DNA from: Tolypeutes matacus
Lineage: Eukaryota; Chordata; Mammalia; Cingulata; Chlamyphoridae
Direction: 5' to 3'
DNA: 64,000 nucleotides
Assembly (NCBI GenBank): GCA_026826555.1
Contig: JAKSZT010017954.1
Coordinates: 1,605,336 to 1,669,335 of the forward strand
Position 1 is the stretch's first letter, and each line of letters starts with the position of its first letter. The notes under the pieces are model-generated. The model was not told the DNA's origin. It did no database searches and was given only the letters and a program-made list of their open reading frames with translations. This document shows positions 12,741-24,842 of the stretch, piece after piece. The position numbers and the translations under genes are program-made.

Positions 12741-13440
12741 TACAGTGGGTCCTCATTATTCGCTGATTCCATATTTGCATACCTGCCTGCTCACTAAAAT
12801 TGATCTGTAACCCCCAAACCAGTCCTTGCAGCACTTTCGCTGTCATTTGTGGTCACAGGCAAAACAGCAAAAAATTTGAGTCAACAACCAACACCCACGT
12901 TCTCAGCTCAGGTGAAACCAAGAGACCGTCTGCCTTCTTGGTTCCTTTTCGCGTCTTATTTTGTGCCACCTTTTTGGGGTTTTTTTGTTTGTTTGTTTTT
13001 GCATTTTTGTGCTTTTCATTAACGATTTCACTGTTTAAACTGGGCCCCAAGTGTAATGCTGAAGTGCCGTCTAATGTTCCCAAGTGCCACCAAGGCTGTG
13101 ACGGGGCTTCCGGAGGAGACGCAATGTCAGATAAGCGTCATTTTGTGAAATATTTGCTAATGCTAAACCAAGTGAGTTACGGTGCTGTTGGCTGTGAGTT
13201 CAATGTTAATGAATTGAAAATATATATTTTGAAAGATATCTATAAACAGAAACACACATAAAACCAGGGCATGTATTGATTGGTTGAGGAAGTAGTTGTG
13301 CCCAGAGGCTCACGGGAAACTCACTTTGTCTCTCCCCGAGGAGCAGTGGTTCCTTCTTGCCTAATTCAGTGTCCATGGCAGCTCTACAGAGGATCTTTAT
13401 ATTACCACACAGTGCTTCATCTATCAGTAAAATACGTCCA
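12741..13440 (+). mobile_element. Fossil Tigger (pogo/Tc1-mariner) DNA transposon, internally deleted
   Basis: It opens with cagtgggtcctcattattcg, a Tigger-type end. Near 13040-13230 the + strand carries the decayed start of a transposase. The peptide begins near GPKCNAEV and later contains VSYGAVGCEFNVNE, which corresponds to the CENP-B-type helix-turn-helix at the N-terminus of Tigger transposases. The catalytic DDE region is absent, so this is a non-autonomous remnant. The 3' boundary is approximate. The subfamily is not assigned. Confidence 0.7.
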
Positions 13441-13525
13441 TGTACTATCTGCTTTACTTTATCCAAAACTTTTCCCACAAAGAATGGGTTGGTTTTTCAC
13501 TAATGTGACAGTTTAATGAGATGAC

Positions 13526-13845
13526 TTTTTTTTTTTTTTTTTTGAGAATTTTGTAATATTTTATTTCAATTATAATAGACTAATTATTTCCCTTTATACA
13601 TATTTGTACCATAGTATCTCTTTCTTATCATCGATTGTATTAAATCTTACCAAATCTTATAACCCCTTTAAAATTCACCTTTCTTTAAATCTATTATCAA
13701 TTTTATTTTACAATTTTACAATAAAGATCTTACAACAGCTATAAATGCTCTTCAATATTCACTTTCCTCTCATGACATGGTGTGTGAATATTTATAAAAA
13801 ATTTTTGATGAACAAAAAAATACTGCGAGTAAAGCCAGAATATCA
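13526..13845 (-). pseudogene. Inserted copy of an mRNA 3' end (5'-truncated retrocopy), source gene unknown
   Basis: The insert is flanked by perfect copies of gagatgacttttt, starting at 13518 and 13846. It begins with a T-run, so on the minus strand it ends in poly(A). On the minus strand an AATAAA-containing gaaataaaatattac lies about 20 nt before the A tail, as at a true mRNA end. The body is about 300 bp of AT-rich sequence without a coding frame, resembling a 3' UTR. These are hallmarks of L1-driven retroposition. I do not recognise the parent gene, and an unrecognised SINE or LINE tail remains possible. Confidence 0.65.
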
Positions 13846-13979
13846 GAGATGACTTTTTAAAACTCTATGGACTATTGAAATTATCCATGCAAATTGCATA
13901 AGTCAACGTTGCTAAAAATGCTTTGGTTAATTACGATTTTTAATTTGAATTCTACCATAAATAAATGCATATATCCGTT

Positions 13980-13996
13980 CCACAAGAGGCGCTAGA
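13980..13996 (+). promoter_or_regulatory. CTCF-like site
   Basis: ccacaagaggcgctaga fits the CTCF core (CCACYAGRKGGCGCTA) with only small deviations. It is a motif call only. Confidence 0.45.
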
Positions 13997-14239
13997 TGTA
14001 TGGTTACAAGTGTTAAGGGACCAGCTTCCATCACATCTCAGGGTTTTGTGTTGCTTTCCATTGCCTTCGTATACAGCTACTTGGAATTCTATAAGGCCGG
14101 CTCTGTAAAGATCTCAGATATTATTACAAAAGCCTCTCGGCTCCAGTAACAAAAAGAACAAAAAAAAGTAAAGTAACAGCTCCGCTCATCCAGTGCCCCT
14201 CCTGCGTGGAGCTGGGCCTGGGGACTGTGAGCACTGTCC

Positions 14240-14375
14240 CACTGAATGTCCCTGGCTGAGCGCAGACTGGCCGTCTTCTTGGGTTACAAATGGAGACACC
14301 TGAGCACTGAGTAGGCACCTGCCCAAAGTTTCGCAGGAGATCGTGTAGCCGTGTGACTTCAGGACCTCCTGAGGC
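14240..14375 (-). repeat. MIR-like, antisense
   Basis: It contains cacctgcccaaagtttcgca and gtgtgacttcaggacctcctg, resembling the complement of the MIR core. It is strongly diverged. Confidence 0.45.
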
Positions 14376-14639
14376 ACCCACAGTAGGACCATCACTCAGG
14401 GCCAAGCACGCCTCTGCACATAGCAAACCGCCCCCCCCAACCCCCCGCCGCTGGCAGAGCATGGCAGGGCCCAGCCCCAGGGCTGTGGAGGCTGGGCAGA
14501 CCCTTTGACCCCTAGAGCTGGAATTGGTCCTAAATAAATGCTCCCTAGGAAACCCCTTTACCACCAAAGGGATTTCTAATCATGTGACTGGTAATGGGAA
14601 AATGTAAGCAATCTAATGCTAAACCAAATGAGAAATAGA

Positions 14640-15720
14640 TCTTTCTAGATCCTTACCTCATTCCTGACACCAAAAAGCTGAGATGGATACGAGATTTAAA
14701 TATCAATAATTAAATCATTTACATACTGGAAGAAAATTTTTGTGAAATATTTGCTCTTTTTTTTTTTTGCTTTATTATAGAAGTTGTGGGTTTGCAGAAC
14801 AGTGTTTGCTTTTAGTAATTTTGGCACAGGGAAATCTTTTGAAGCATGAAAGAAGTTATATAAATATGACAACCTAAAAGTTAAAAGCAGAATACCAACC
14901 AATTTTTCGAAACAATAGCAAACTGGGAAGACAAATTTGCAACACATACAACAAAGAACTATCATTTTCTTAATATACAAAGCGCTCTTACAAATTAATA
15001 AGAAATAATCCCCCCAAAATGGACAAAGTACGTAAGCAAACAGTTAACAGAAAGAAATACTCAGCTTTACTCAGCAGTAAAATTAAGTTTAATTTTATCC
15101 AGTTTTGGCACAGTGTACCTACTTATTGTTGGTAGGAGTTTAAATTGGTGAAGATTTTCTGTAGCAAAGTTTCACAGTATCTATCAAAACAAAAAAATTG
15201 CACCTCTCCTTTGACCACTGTAATTCATCTCTGCTAGAATTTGTCCAGCAGGTTCACTTTCAAAATCATGCAACAATATCAACATAATGGTCATTGCAGA
15301 ATTGTTTAGTAGGAAGAAACAATAAGCAATCTAAGTAGCCATTTATAGAGGCCAGTTAAATTACTTATTTAATAAGAATGAGGAAGAACTATATAGGTAG
15401 GCTAGAGTAGCAAATTTCTAAAATATGGAGATAAGTGAAAAAACAAGCTTCAGAACAAAAGAATGATCCCATTTTTATTAAAAGAGGGGGTAGGGAGTTT
15501 AAATTACACTGTAATATATCATATATTACATTAAATTACACTGTATTTTTATACATACAGAACAGTTTTAGAAGGCTATGAAAAAGTGATATCTGAGGAG
15601 TGGAAATGGAGCTAAAGAAAGGAAAAAACTTTACTTTTCATGCTCTTGTAATATTTTCTTTTCTTTAACTCTGAGCATGTATTAATTTTATCAATGAAAT
15701 ACATGAACATGTTAGCAATG
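14640..15720 (+). repeat. Old L1 3' portion, sense (L1M type)
   Basis: Recognisable phrases include cattgcagaattgtttagta, gaatgaggaagaactatat, taagtgaaaaaacaagcttc and gaatgatcccatttttatta, in the order found in L1M 3' ends. The first 350 bp are more diverged. There is no open frame of note. Confidence 0.7.
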
Positions 15721-16382
15721 CTTCTCTATAGGTGGTAGATATTTGGGCAATTTTTTTAACAGCATAATTTCTACTTTTCATGATTCCTACTTTTATTAGT
15801 TTGAGAGCATATGTTAATTTCATATGATGTAAAAATAAACTTCCTTTTAGAGGTTTTCTGCAGATTAGAAGGAAGGAATGCTATTTCTTGACCAGAGCAT
15901 TCATCTAGAGATCCTGGGGAATATAAATATGTGGGATGTCGTTTAAAGCATCCAGAATTTTTCCATTAGGTATTGCAGTTGCATATGCATGCCATTATCA
16001 CGGAGATGGAACAGCTGTCACATCTATTTAGTACATCCTTTATTCCAACAAATTCCTTCATTGTGTCAGCAAAATGTAAATGTATCATTCTTCTTGGGCT
16101 AACTTCAGAAAACAATGAGTGCATGATGATTTTTTTTTTTTTTTAATATCGGCATTTCAAGAACAACCTTCTATACAGATTGCCACGTGTAAGTCCTATG
16201 GGATGCGCACGGCACGAATTGTGTAATACGGTTACAGAGTCGGGGTTTTAAAGATTAGTAAGCGGGCCTCTCAGTGCACGTGGCCTTGGGAGTCCTGTGC
16301 TTCCTGGCCCCCTGTAAGTCACTCCTAGGGAGCCCCTTGCCAGCTGTGTGCAACAGCAAGACAGCTGATCGCCGTAGCTTAG

Positions 16383-16718
<336 letters not shown>

Positions 16719-17039
16719 TAGAGGTGGGAGGATCTGAATTCCATTTCATCCTGTTGCACAAGCAGTCTTTTCTTTCTGCCTTCTCCAACAAACACGACTA
16801 AATCTCTAAACCGTCAAGGGCTGACATTTCATTTCGAGCAGTAATAGAAAAAGACTTGTTTCCAACTAAGTTACGTTTAAGGAGACAGTAATGTCAGGCC
16901 TTTAAAATTTAAAGGATACCAAAAAAGGTTTGTTCTCTTTGTTAAAGCTTTTATAGTTGCTTTAAACTTCTTTTTCTGTCCTGCTCTTTCCTTTGCTTTC
17001 ATTTCCTTTCTTTTCTTTCCTCTTGGATCCTACTGAAAG

Positions 17040-17380
17040 GAAAACAGATCTGTATGTTTAATTTAAAAGTGGATGAAACATCAGAGCATATCATAACATT
17101 ACAACACAAATGACAGAGTAGGAGAAAATAATCACAACAAATTTAACAAACAAATGAGCAATTTCCAGAAAATATAAACACCTCCTACAGATCAATAAAA
17201 GTAGATAAAGATATTAAGTCAAAAACTGGCAAAGGGTATGAACAGGCAATTCTCAGAGAAAATACAAATGGCTAATACACAAATGAAAAAAATGTTCAAG
17301 CTCCTTAAGAATCAGGGAGATGCCAGTTAAATCAGTGAAAGATTGTTTTTTAATTGATATAGGCTGGTGTTGGTTGAGGG
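17040..17380 (+). repeat. Old L1 fragment, sense
   Basis: ctggcaaagggtatgaacag, then gcaattctcagagaaaatac and aaatggctaatacacaaatg, follow the order of the L1 ORF2 C-terminal region. It is degenerate. Confidence 0.65.
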
Positions 17381-17639
17381 TGTGGAACGCCCAAACTCTT
17401 GGTGGTGGTGGTGGGGTACTTGGATAGCGTTTATCCGAAGTTTAAATGTCTGAGGCCTTTACCCAGCAGCTTCCCTGCTAAGTGTGCGGAGGTGCCTGGC
17501 ACCAGGGCAGCTCTGGACAGGAGGCAGCTCGTGCTGCCCTCACTCAGGTGGCCACGAGCAGCGACTTCCGTGGCGGGCCGCTGAGGGAGAAGGTGCAGGT
17601 CTCAGAAAACATTTCTATTATCCCATTTGTGAGGGGGAA

Positions 17640-17850
17640 AAAAAACATACATGTCCAATTATGTCTGTAAATATGTTTTTAAAAGCATAAAATTCGTACA
17701 CTGAACTGTTAATAGCGGCTGTCTCTGGGGAGGGGTGTGAGATGAGATGAGGTGGAAGTGAAGGGGGATTTTCTGTTTCATTGTATGTTCTTTTGTATCC
17801 TTCAACTCTTTTTGATGTGAGAATGTATTACTTGTGTTCTTTCCCTTTTT
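17640..17850 (+). repeat. L1 3' tail remnant, sense
   Basis: The phrases ggctgtctctggggagggg, ttctgtttcattgtatgttc and ttttgtatccttcaactc match the end of old L1 elements. It probably belongs with the fragment at 17040. Confidence 0.5.
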
Positions 17851-17885
17851 TAATTCATTTAAGCCATCAGTATCTTACATCCTGA

Positions 17886-17975
<90 letters not shown>

Positions 17976-19871
17976 TAAGTGTCTGCTTGGCTTCCTCCAG
18001 CTGCACTTTGGTCAGCTCTCACCTGATTTTGCGGATCCATAAACTTGAGCTTTCCCCTCGATTCACCCTGCTGCCTCCTGCTTTGGTAATGCACTGCAGG
18101 TTTTAGAACTCTGTCCAGCTGCAAGGAGTTCAGCGTCACTGCAGATGGGTTACTTGCATCGGGTTAATACTCAAAGTCCAGCTCTAGTGCATTCTCTGAC
18201 TGATCCTTTCAACTGAAACTTTTTCTCCTTAGTTATTGTGAGGCCTGGTCAATTCTATACATACCTTTTCTAAGAAAGTTAGGAAAAGAGTCCGCTTATA
18301 AAAGATGCAATACGTGGGACATTTTGTGTAGCTTCGTCTGTGCAAATCTCTTTACTTTTTACATGTACCAGAGCCCTTCAGTGAGGCCTGTAGTGGAGTG
18401 AGTATACTCCCCTTCGTGTGTATTTGCTGGTGTCACACTGTGCGGTGCTGGGAGTACCTATGAGGACATGCACACCTAGCGAGTGCCCGTCCCTGGGCTT
18501 GCGAGTCACCTAGGGCCCACTTACCACCTTCTGCTATCTCAGAAGAGGCAGCATGATCTACTCCAAGTACCCCTGTTACCAGCCCACTCTCTGTGCAGGA
18601 CGCCAACAAGGAAATAGTGTCACCACCAATCAAGACAAGGTGAAGAGGCAACAGAGGTTGTTCCTAGCTACAGCCTCCTCCACTCCAGTCCAGGCAGGCA
18701 ACAGCTGGCTAGCGTGTGAACCACTGTTTCCTCTTCGGGGGGGCTGTCCCCTCTGTGGCTGAGATGTGCGTGCCCATCGACCACTGTGCCTTTTGGGTTG
18801 CCCTGCTCTTCTTTAAGAGGACTCCTGCTGCTGTGCTCACACAGTGCCTCCCCCTCCCATGGTCCGGTTCTGGGTGGGGTACGGAGACTCAGTGTTCCCC
18901 GATCCCCTCGCCCTTGCTCTTGGGCTGGGAGGCTGCAGCTGGGGCAGCTGCTTTCAAGGCACAGCAGGGGGTGGGCTCTTGACCCTTTGCTCTGGGCTGC
19001 TCAGTAGCCTGAGCCCTCAAGGGTCCGTCTATCCTGTGGTCAGAACCCATGTCGATCATGAACATGGAACTTCTGCACAAAGATGAAACTATCCTTGTCC
19101 ACCTCAGCAGCTCTGGCTGGCTTGCCATTTGTTTCTGCTCTCAGTGGAAACAGCCAGATCATTTTAACCTCTTCTCTTGATGTGCTGAAAGATTACTTAC
19201 ATAGTCCAGAACGAGCAGGTTCTAAGGGTGGGGATCGTTCGAGTTCACTTTGAAAACTGGTGACTATTTCTCGCTCCTTCCGACCCTGAGGCACCACTGG
19301 CTGAGAACACCCCCGCGTTCTGTTGTCACGCAGCCCCTCCCGTACCGTCACCACAGCCTACGAGCCCTCACCCCCCAGGTGTGACCTTGGCAGAAACCAC
19401 GCCAGCTGCTGAGATGAAGACGCAGCCCCCCCCCCGGTGCGCCTCAGTGTCCGCATTTGCTTCCCTTCTGCCAGCGTGTCATCTAGGTTTATCTGTTATT
19501 TCTGTTTGCACTTTATTCTACGAAGCAGGCCACCTTTCTCAGCAAGTTCAAATTTTTTTAACATTAGATTTTAATCTAATATTTTAAAAAATAGTTCTAT
19601 CCTTAGTTTGTAGCATTTCTTTTCTAAAATAGTTTCATCTGTAGACAACATGCCAATTCCTTATCCATTCCCTCTTATTGACATCATTTTACTGCTGACA
19701 CAATTCATAGTGACTTTGGCAGTAATGTATTTGATTATTCCACTAATTTTCAATAATTTATTTTTCTAAACCACACCTTTTCCTAAAACCATAGATATCC
19801 ATAAGCAAAGTTTCCTTTATTTTGCACTTAAGAAAAAAGGCCAAACCCTTTTGAACAACCAGCCTCTAAGC

Positions 19872-20135
19872 CAGTGTTTGTAAAACTGTGGGTCACAATT
19901 GTGAAACCAGTTTAGTGAGTGGCAACTAGCTTGGTTGGGTAATAAAATAGAATATAAAACAAAATAATAGGGTAGAAAACATCACAGCAGATTGCACATA
20001 GTAAAGTATTGTTTTGTGACACTTTTGTTTCCATTATATGCAGCAGTATAAAACGCTAAACATCTAGTTATTGGGTCACATGTAAAATGTTCTTCCTGTG
20101 GAGCTCAGTCAAAAAAAACATTTTGAAAGCCACTG
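19872..20135. mobile_element. hAT-like (MER/Charlie group) DNA transposon relic
   Basis: The ends are inverted: cagtgtttgtaaaactgtgg at the left, and cagtggctttcaaaatg as the complement of the right. The interior includes gtgggtcacaattgtgaaac and gtcacatgtaaaatgttctt, as in common mammalian hAT MITEs. The flanking 8-bp duplication is not convincing after decay. It is non-coding. Confidence 0.6.
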
Positions 20136-20738
20136 CTCAGAGAGAGCTGGGCTCAGCTTCCTGAAGGCCATGCCTGCTGCCGTGCTCCCTGTCCCTGTGC
20201 ACACTCGGGAGCTGTGTCCTCTTAGCCACTGGCTGATATGACAAAGCATCTAACAAACTCTTCAGAACTGACAGCAAAGCGTGCCACTTGTCCCTGTGGA
20301 GTACTCGGTGGTTAATTACTGGCCCGCGGTTTGGACTCTTCTTTCCTTGCTTTTGCTGCTGGGCTTCTAAAGAGCCACTGAGTGCATTAAGGCCCGTTTA
20401 GTTGCTTGGTTTTAGGGGCTGAGGTTGAGGAAGCAACAAGGAACCGTGTTCTCTTAGGGTCTCACCTATCCTAGGCAGAGAAAATAGTGCCTGGGAAAGT
20501 GACAGGGGAGCCAGAGCCAGAGAGAGGAAGATGTGTCTCCTGTTTGCAGCCTCTTCGGGCCTTGTTACTGGCCAGGCGCTGGAGGAGTCTCTTTTCTCAA
20601 CCAGAATAGCCAGGTCACAACTGACAGCACAGCCGCCCAGTGGCAGGTGGGCCTGCTCCACGGGGTGGGACTGAAGCTTGCCCCTGGAAGTGAGGCTGAG
20701 TGTTCAGGCCTGTGTGTGGATCTAATTACCGTTTAGGC

Positions 20739-20934
20739 TAGGGCTTCTTAGCCTCTTTTGTTCCACGGAACCCTTTGCCAGTCAGGTGAAAACCATGGAC
20801 CCCTTACTAAGTCCACACTGTACTGTGTATGATTTAATAAATATATCACACCTGTCCAACACGTCCCCCCAAGAATAATGTTTTTTTTTTTGAATTTCAA
20901 CTCAAGCTCACGGATCCCTTGTCAAGAACCCCTA
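20739..20934. mobile_element. Short hAT-like DNA transposon (MITE) with inverted ends
   Basis: The left end is tagggcttcttagcc; the complement of the right end is taggggttcttgac. They are flanked by gtttaggc (20731) and gtttagag (20935), consistent with a decayed 8-bp target duplication of the hAT superfamily. At 196 bp it has no transposase. Confidence 0.65.
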
Positions 20935-21499
20935 GTTTAGAGACTTTTACAAGTAAGAACATTAGGTCTTGGCAAGGTGACCAGGGAATAGCAAAGGCTG
21001 GGTCTCCTGACCCCCAGACCAGTCATCCAACTCTGATCCCTTTGGCACCACATGAGACATGGTGTTTATTGGTGTGGACTTGGTGGAAAACATTTCCAGT
21101 GTATTTTAAGGCCAAAAATTATCCCCTCCCCACCCAAATCCAAATAGGTGAAAATCCACATTACTTGTTCAATTTCATCAAACTATAGTAAATGGAAAAC
21201 ATAATTGAAAAGGGTGGGAGTAGACTTAAATCATGTGAAAATGCTTGGCTTTAGGCCACTAACCGCTGACCAGGCCGTGGGCACTCTTGAGGCATATGCC
21301 CTTCCATGGCATCATTGCACCCTCTCTGGAGGCCAAAGGCACCATTGTAGAAAATACTCTTCTGCGGTGAGGAGCGGGGAGGCAGGGAGTGTGGTGTGGT
21401 GGCCATGTGTGCATGAGGAGAAAGAGATGGGCGTGGATAAATGACAGATCTCAGAAGTGTCAGTTCTCAGAAGTGACAGATCCATTCATTAACTTAGGT

Positions 21500-22080
21500 G
21501 CCAAGCCGGAACCTCTGTGCCCAGCCCTGTGCTGGCTCTGAAATCCCAAGATCAGAGGCAGTCCCTGCTCCCACCAGGTGCTCCCACGCCAGCGGGGAGA
21601 AAACCATGGCAATCCAGGCTGACCCAGGGGAACAGCGTGCTGGCCGTCAGAGAGGGTGGTCACTGTGTCGACCAGGGTCCCCGCAGATAAGGACAGTCAG
21701 ATGAGAGTGTCATATCGGGACTGCTGGCAAAGGTGGGGGCAGGGAGGAGGGAAGCACAAAGCAGAGCACTGTCTCCCAAGGCCAGAACCAGGGGCTGTGA
21801 CCACCCTATTGTATAGGGATCAGAGGAACCCAGAAGATGAGGCTGCCTTGAGAGGACCTGTGGCCTTGGGGCCAGCAACCCTGACCTTTCCCTCCCCGCC
21901 TCCAACCAGGGCTCCCCATGGCCAGGCCCAACGGACGCCCAAGGGCAGGCTCTGGGGCAAGAGTAGGTGGAGGTGGGAAAACAATCCAGCAGTGCCAATA
22001 GACCGTCTCCAGCACAGGGCCCAGCCCAGGCTGGAGTGGAAGGAAAGCTTCCCGAAGAGGGTGACATGAGATGGGTCCAT
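21500..22080 (-). repeat. L2, antisense (diverged)
   Basis: Phrases such as cagccctgtgctggctctg, ggcagtccctgctcccac and, at the far end, gcttcccgaagagggtgaca correspond to the complement of the L2 3' region in order. The middle is poorly matched. Confidence 0.5.
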
Positions 22081-22699
22081 GACTTAAGGTCGGGGTTGCT
22101 GGTTGTAGGACTCAAAAGGGGCGCAGTTTGCAAAAACGCAGGCTAGGCCAGCTGGGTCTTTTGGAGGCCCAGCCAGGGTTCTCTGGAAGATTTGCAGAGA
22201 GGGGCCTGGGGGGCATGGGGTGACAGGTGCAGTGGGACCAGACTCACGCTTACAGGGGTTGGACATTACAGAACTGGACTGAACACTAACAAAAGGCAGC
22301 CTAAAGCCAAATGCTTATTGAAATAGTTCCCTGAGTAAGTAATCCACAAAGAATGTAGAGAATGGACTGAGATAATAATTGCTACTTTCTTTCTACTTTG
22401 GAGGCATTGCTTCCATCTTGGCAATCCCATTTGAAGCTTCACCCTGTGCATTCCTCTCCCTTTCTGTTTTCAAGGAAAAGTTTGTCACTTTCCCATCTGC
22501 TTCAGACTTACCCTCCATATATTGTATTAGATTAGACATCATCTTGTGAGTACATAGGGCTGTCAGCCCCCTGAGGCAAATTTTTTCAAGAATGGTCTTA
22601 AAACATTTCAAGAGAGTCTCTTTTCTCTCTTTGAAAGGAGGGATTCCTACATTTTTATTGACAGGAAATGTAGGTAGAGAACTGGGGAGACGTGGCGGG

Positions 22700-22870
22700 C
22701 TGAGCATGGGCTTTGGAGACAGACCAGCCCAGAGTGACTCGCCCAGCTCCACTACTCTCTGCGTGACCTTGGACAAGCTGATTGACCTCTAAACCTCGCT
22801 TCTCTCACCTGTACAATGGGCATAGCAGTACCCGTGTGTCTGGGAGGTGGTGAAGAGTCATGAGGTGACG
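22700..22870 (+). repeat. MIR, sense
   Basis: gcgtgaccttggacaagctg, then tgacctctaaacctcgcttc and tcacctgtacaatgggcata, form a clear MIR core. Confidence 0.8.
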
Positions 22871-24827
22871 TGCAGGATCCCCCAGGGTGGCGGGAGCGAC
22901 AGGTGGAGGCTGCTCCTGACACGCTCGCTGTGGCTCTCGGGATACGCTTCTGAGCTCGGCACACCTTGGAGGTGACCTTGACGGCACCAGGTTTCTTGTG
23001 CCCTCACGAGGAGCACGGGTTGCCTCTCTGTCCCTGGCAGATGTCGCTCGCCCCCATTTTGGAAAGATGCGTCCACATTGAAGGCCCAGAGGCTGCTGCG
23101 AAACCCCCGCTTCTTGCGCGCAGTCATCACTGCGTCAGCTGGGACGGCACGGGCTGACTGTGACGGGGCTGGCAGCAGTAAAGTTTTCCATGTGTAGGCT
23201 TGAAGCAAAATGTAATTAGCCTTTATGTGCTGAACAAGGGCCCATTGATGAACACAGCTGGTCTTTGTTTTGTCCTGTCATTGAGAGTGGGAGGTAAAAG
23301 TGTTCTTCTTCATGTTTATTAATGCAAGATTCCTTACACAAATGGCAAGCACAGTTTAATATTTGTTGGAACATAGGGGCTTTTGCCAAAACAGTTGTTG
23401 TGTAAGAGGATTGCAGGGTTTCAGATTATAATCGTTTTCTGAGTTAAATAAATGAATTATTTCCCTGCCTTTTTTTTTTTTTTTTAAAAGAGTTAAAAAG
23501 GTCCCCCCTTCTCAGATGGTCATCCTGGTTACACTCCTTCCCACCTCTCTTAGCAAGTGGAGATTTTACATCCTCATTGGCTCGAACGTGGAGAGTCGAG
23601 CAGGATGCCTTGGAGGTGGGCAGACTTCCTTGGGCAGGCAGAGCCGGCCTGGGAGGGGCCTGGACAGCTCACTGCCCGCATCGCTGCGCCGTCTTTTGCA
23701 GCTGTTGGCTTTTGCTTGGGCTTAGGACGGTGCCACACGATCCTGGAGGAATGTTGCCCTCCCAGCCAAGTTACCCGTGTTCTGGGCAAAAGTGCAGGAA
23801 TTCCCATTTTTGCCGAAGTCCATGGCCACCTCTTTGCTCTGTCCCCCAAACCTCGCTGGAAAAGGAGCTTCTGCAGAAGCCCATCCAGTCAGCTGGCCAC
23901 ATTCCGTTTACCATGTGGGCTGAGGCTCAGTGCCTCTGATGAAAGAAAATACTGAATTGCACTGCAAACCTACATTTTTTTATAGCCAATGTTAGTCTTA
24001 GAAGAATTTGCACCTCCCAAACCTTTCCTACCAGTAAAATTCATATTCCTTAAAGTTGTACTCCTTGCCTATAGGCTTTTTTTAAAAAGAACAACATTGT
24101 CTACATACATGCATAGAGAAATTTCCGAGGCCCATCACTTGAGTTAATTGTGGAATATTTTTCTTTATACCATGTATATAGCCAGTGTTTTATCACAAAA
24201 TGCCATGTGCTCGGGGGAAGCAGAAAATGTTGCCCTTAATGGTTGACTTAATTTGCTTAGGGCTTTACTGAGATTGTTTTGGGGAACGTGGGGCCTGCAC
24301 CGTGGGACAGGGGACTCTGTGTCCCAGTGAGAGCCCCGGAGGACCTAAGGCGCACTTTGAAAAATGAGGAAGCTCTCCACGACATCATGGGCAGTGCCTC
24401 CCCCCCCCCCGTGCGGGCTGCCGGGCTCCTCCCATGCATAACAGGTCATGTTGGTTTCTCGTGTGTTACCTGGTTTGCTTTCCCCAGATGAGGAGGCTCT
24501 CCCTGTACCCATCCCACAGGCCAGGAAACAGTTCAGAAACACAGAAGCAGGTCTCAAGCCTCTCCCTTAGGGCTCAAAACCCAGTGCCTGAGGCTCTGGA
24601 TGTGGGGGCATTTAATTTTTTTATAGTCCCCATGAAAGACTCGGGGAAGCTGGACCAGAGAGAGCACAGACATTTGACTGACCCTGAGACTTCCAGAAGC
24701 ACTCTGAGAATCACACTAGACAAATATTGTTTCCCCTGATTGAATTTGCAAAGACCAACCTAAGTGTCCTGAAACTGAGCTTTTCTCCTGTACCTTTAAG
24801 AATAAAATTTCCTATTTCCTGTCTTTT

Positions 24828-24842
24828 TTGATGAGTCATCAA
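24828..24842. promoter_or_regulatory. Palindromic AP-1-type site
   Basis: ttgatgagtcatcaa is a perfect 15-bp palindrome around the central base and contains the AP-1 core tgagtca. It sits in unique AT-rich sequence (24720-24960). It is a motif call only. Confidence 0.5.

Noticed and set aside
12800..13261. A 153-residue + strand gene
   Set aside because: It reads through the Tigger remnant; only the helix-turn-helix-like part is meaningful.
15498..15546. A hairpin/tandem taaattacactgta element in the L1 tail
   Set aside because: AT-rich sequence inside an old L1 makes such short repeats common.
21451..21482. A tandem repeat at tctcagaagtg
   Set aside because: Only two short, imperfect copies (ctcagaagtgtcag and ctcagaagtgacag); not distinguishable from chance.
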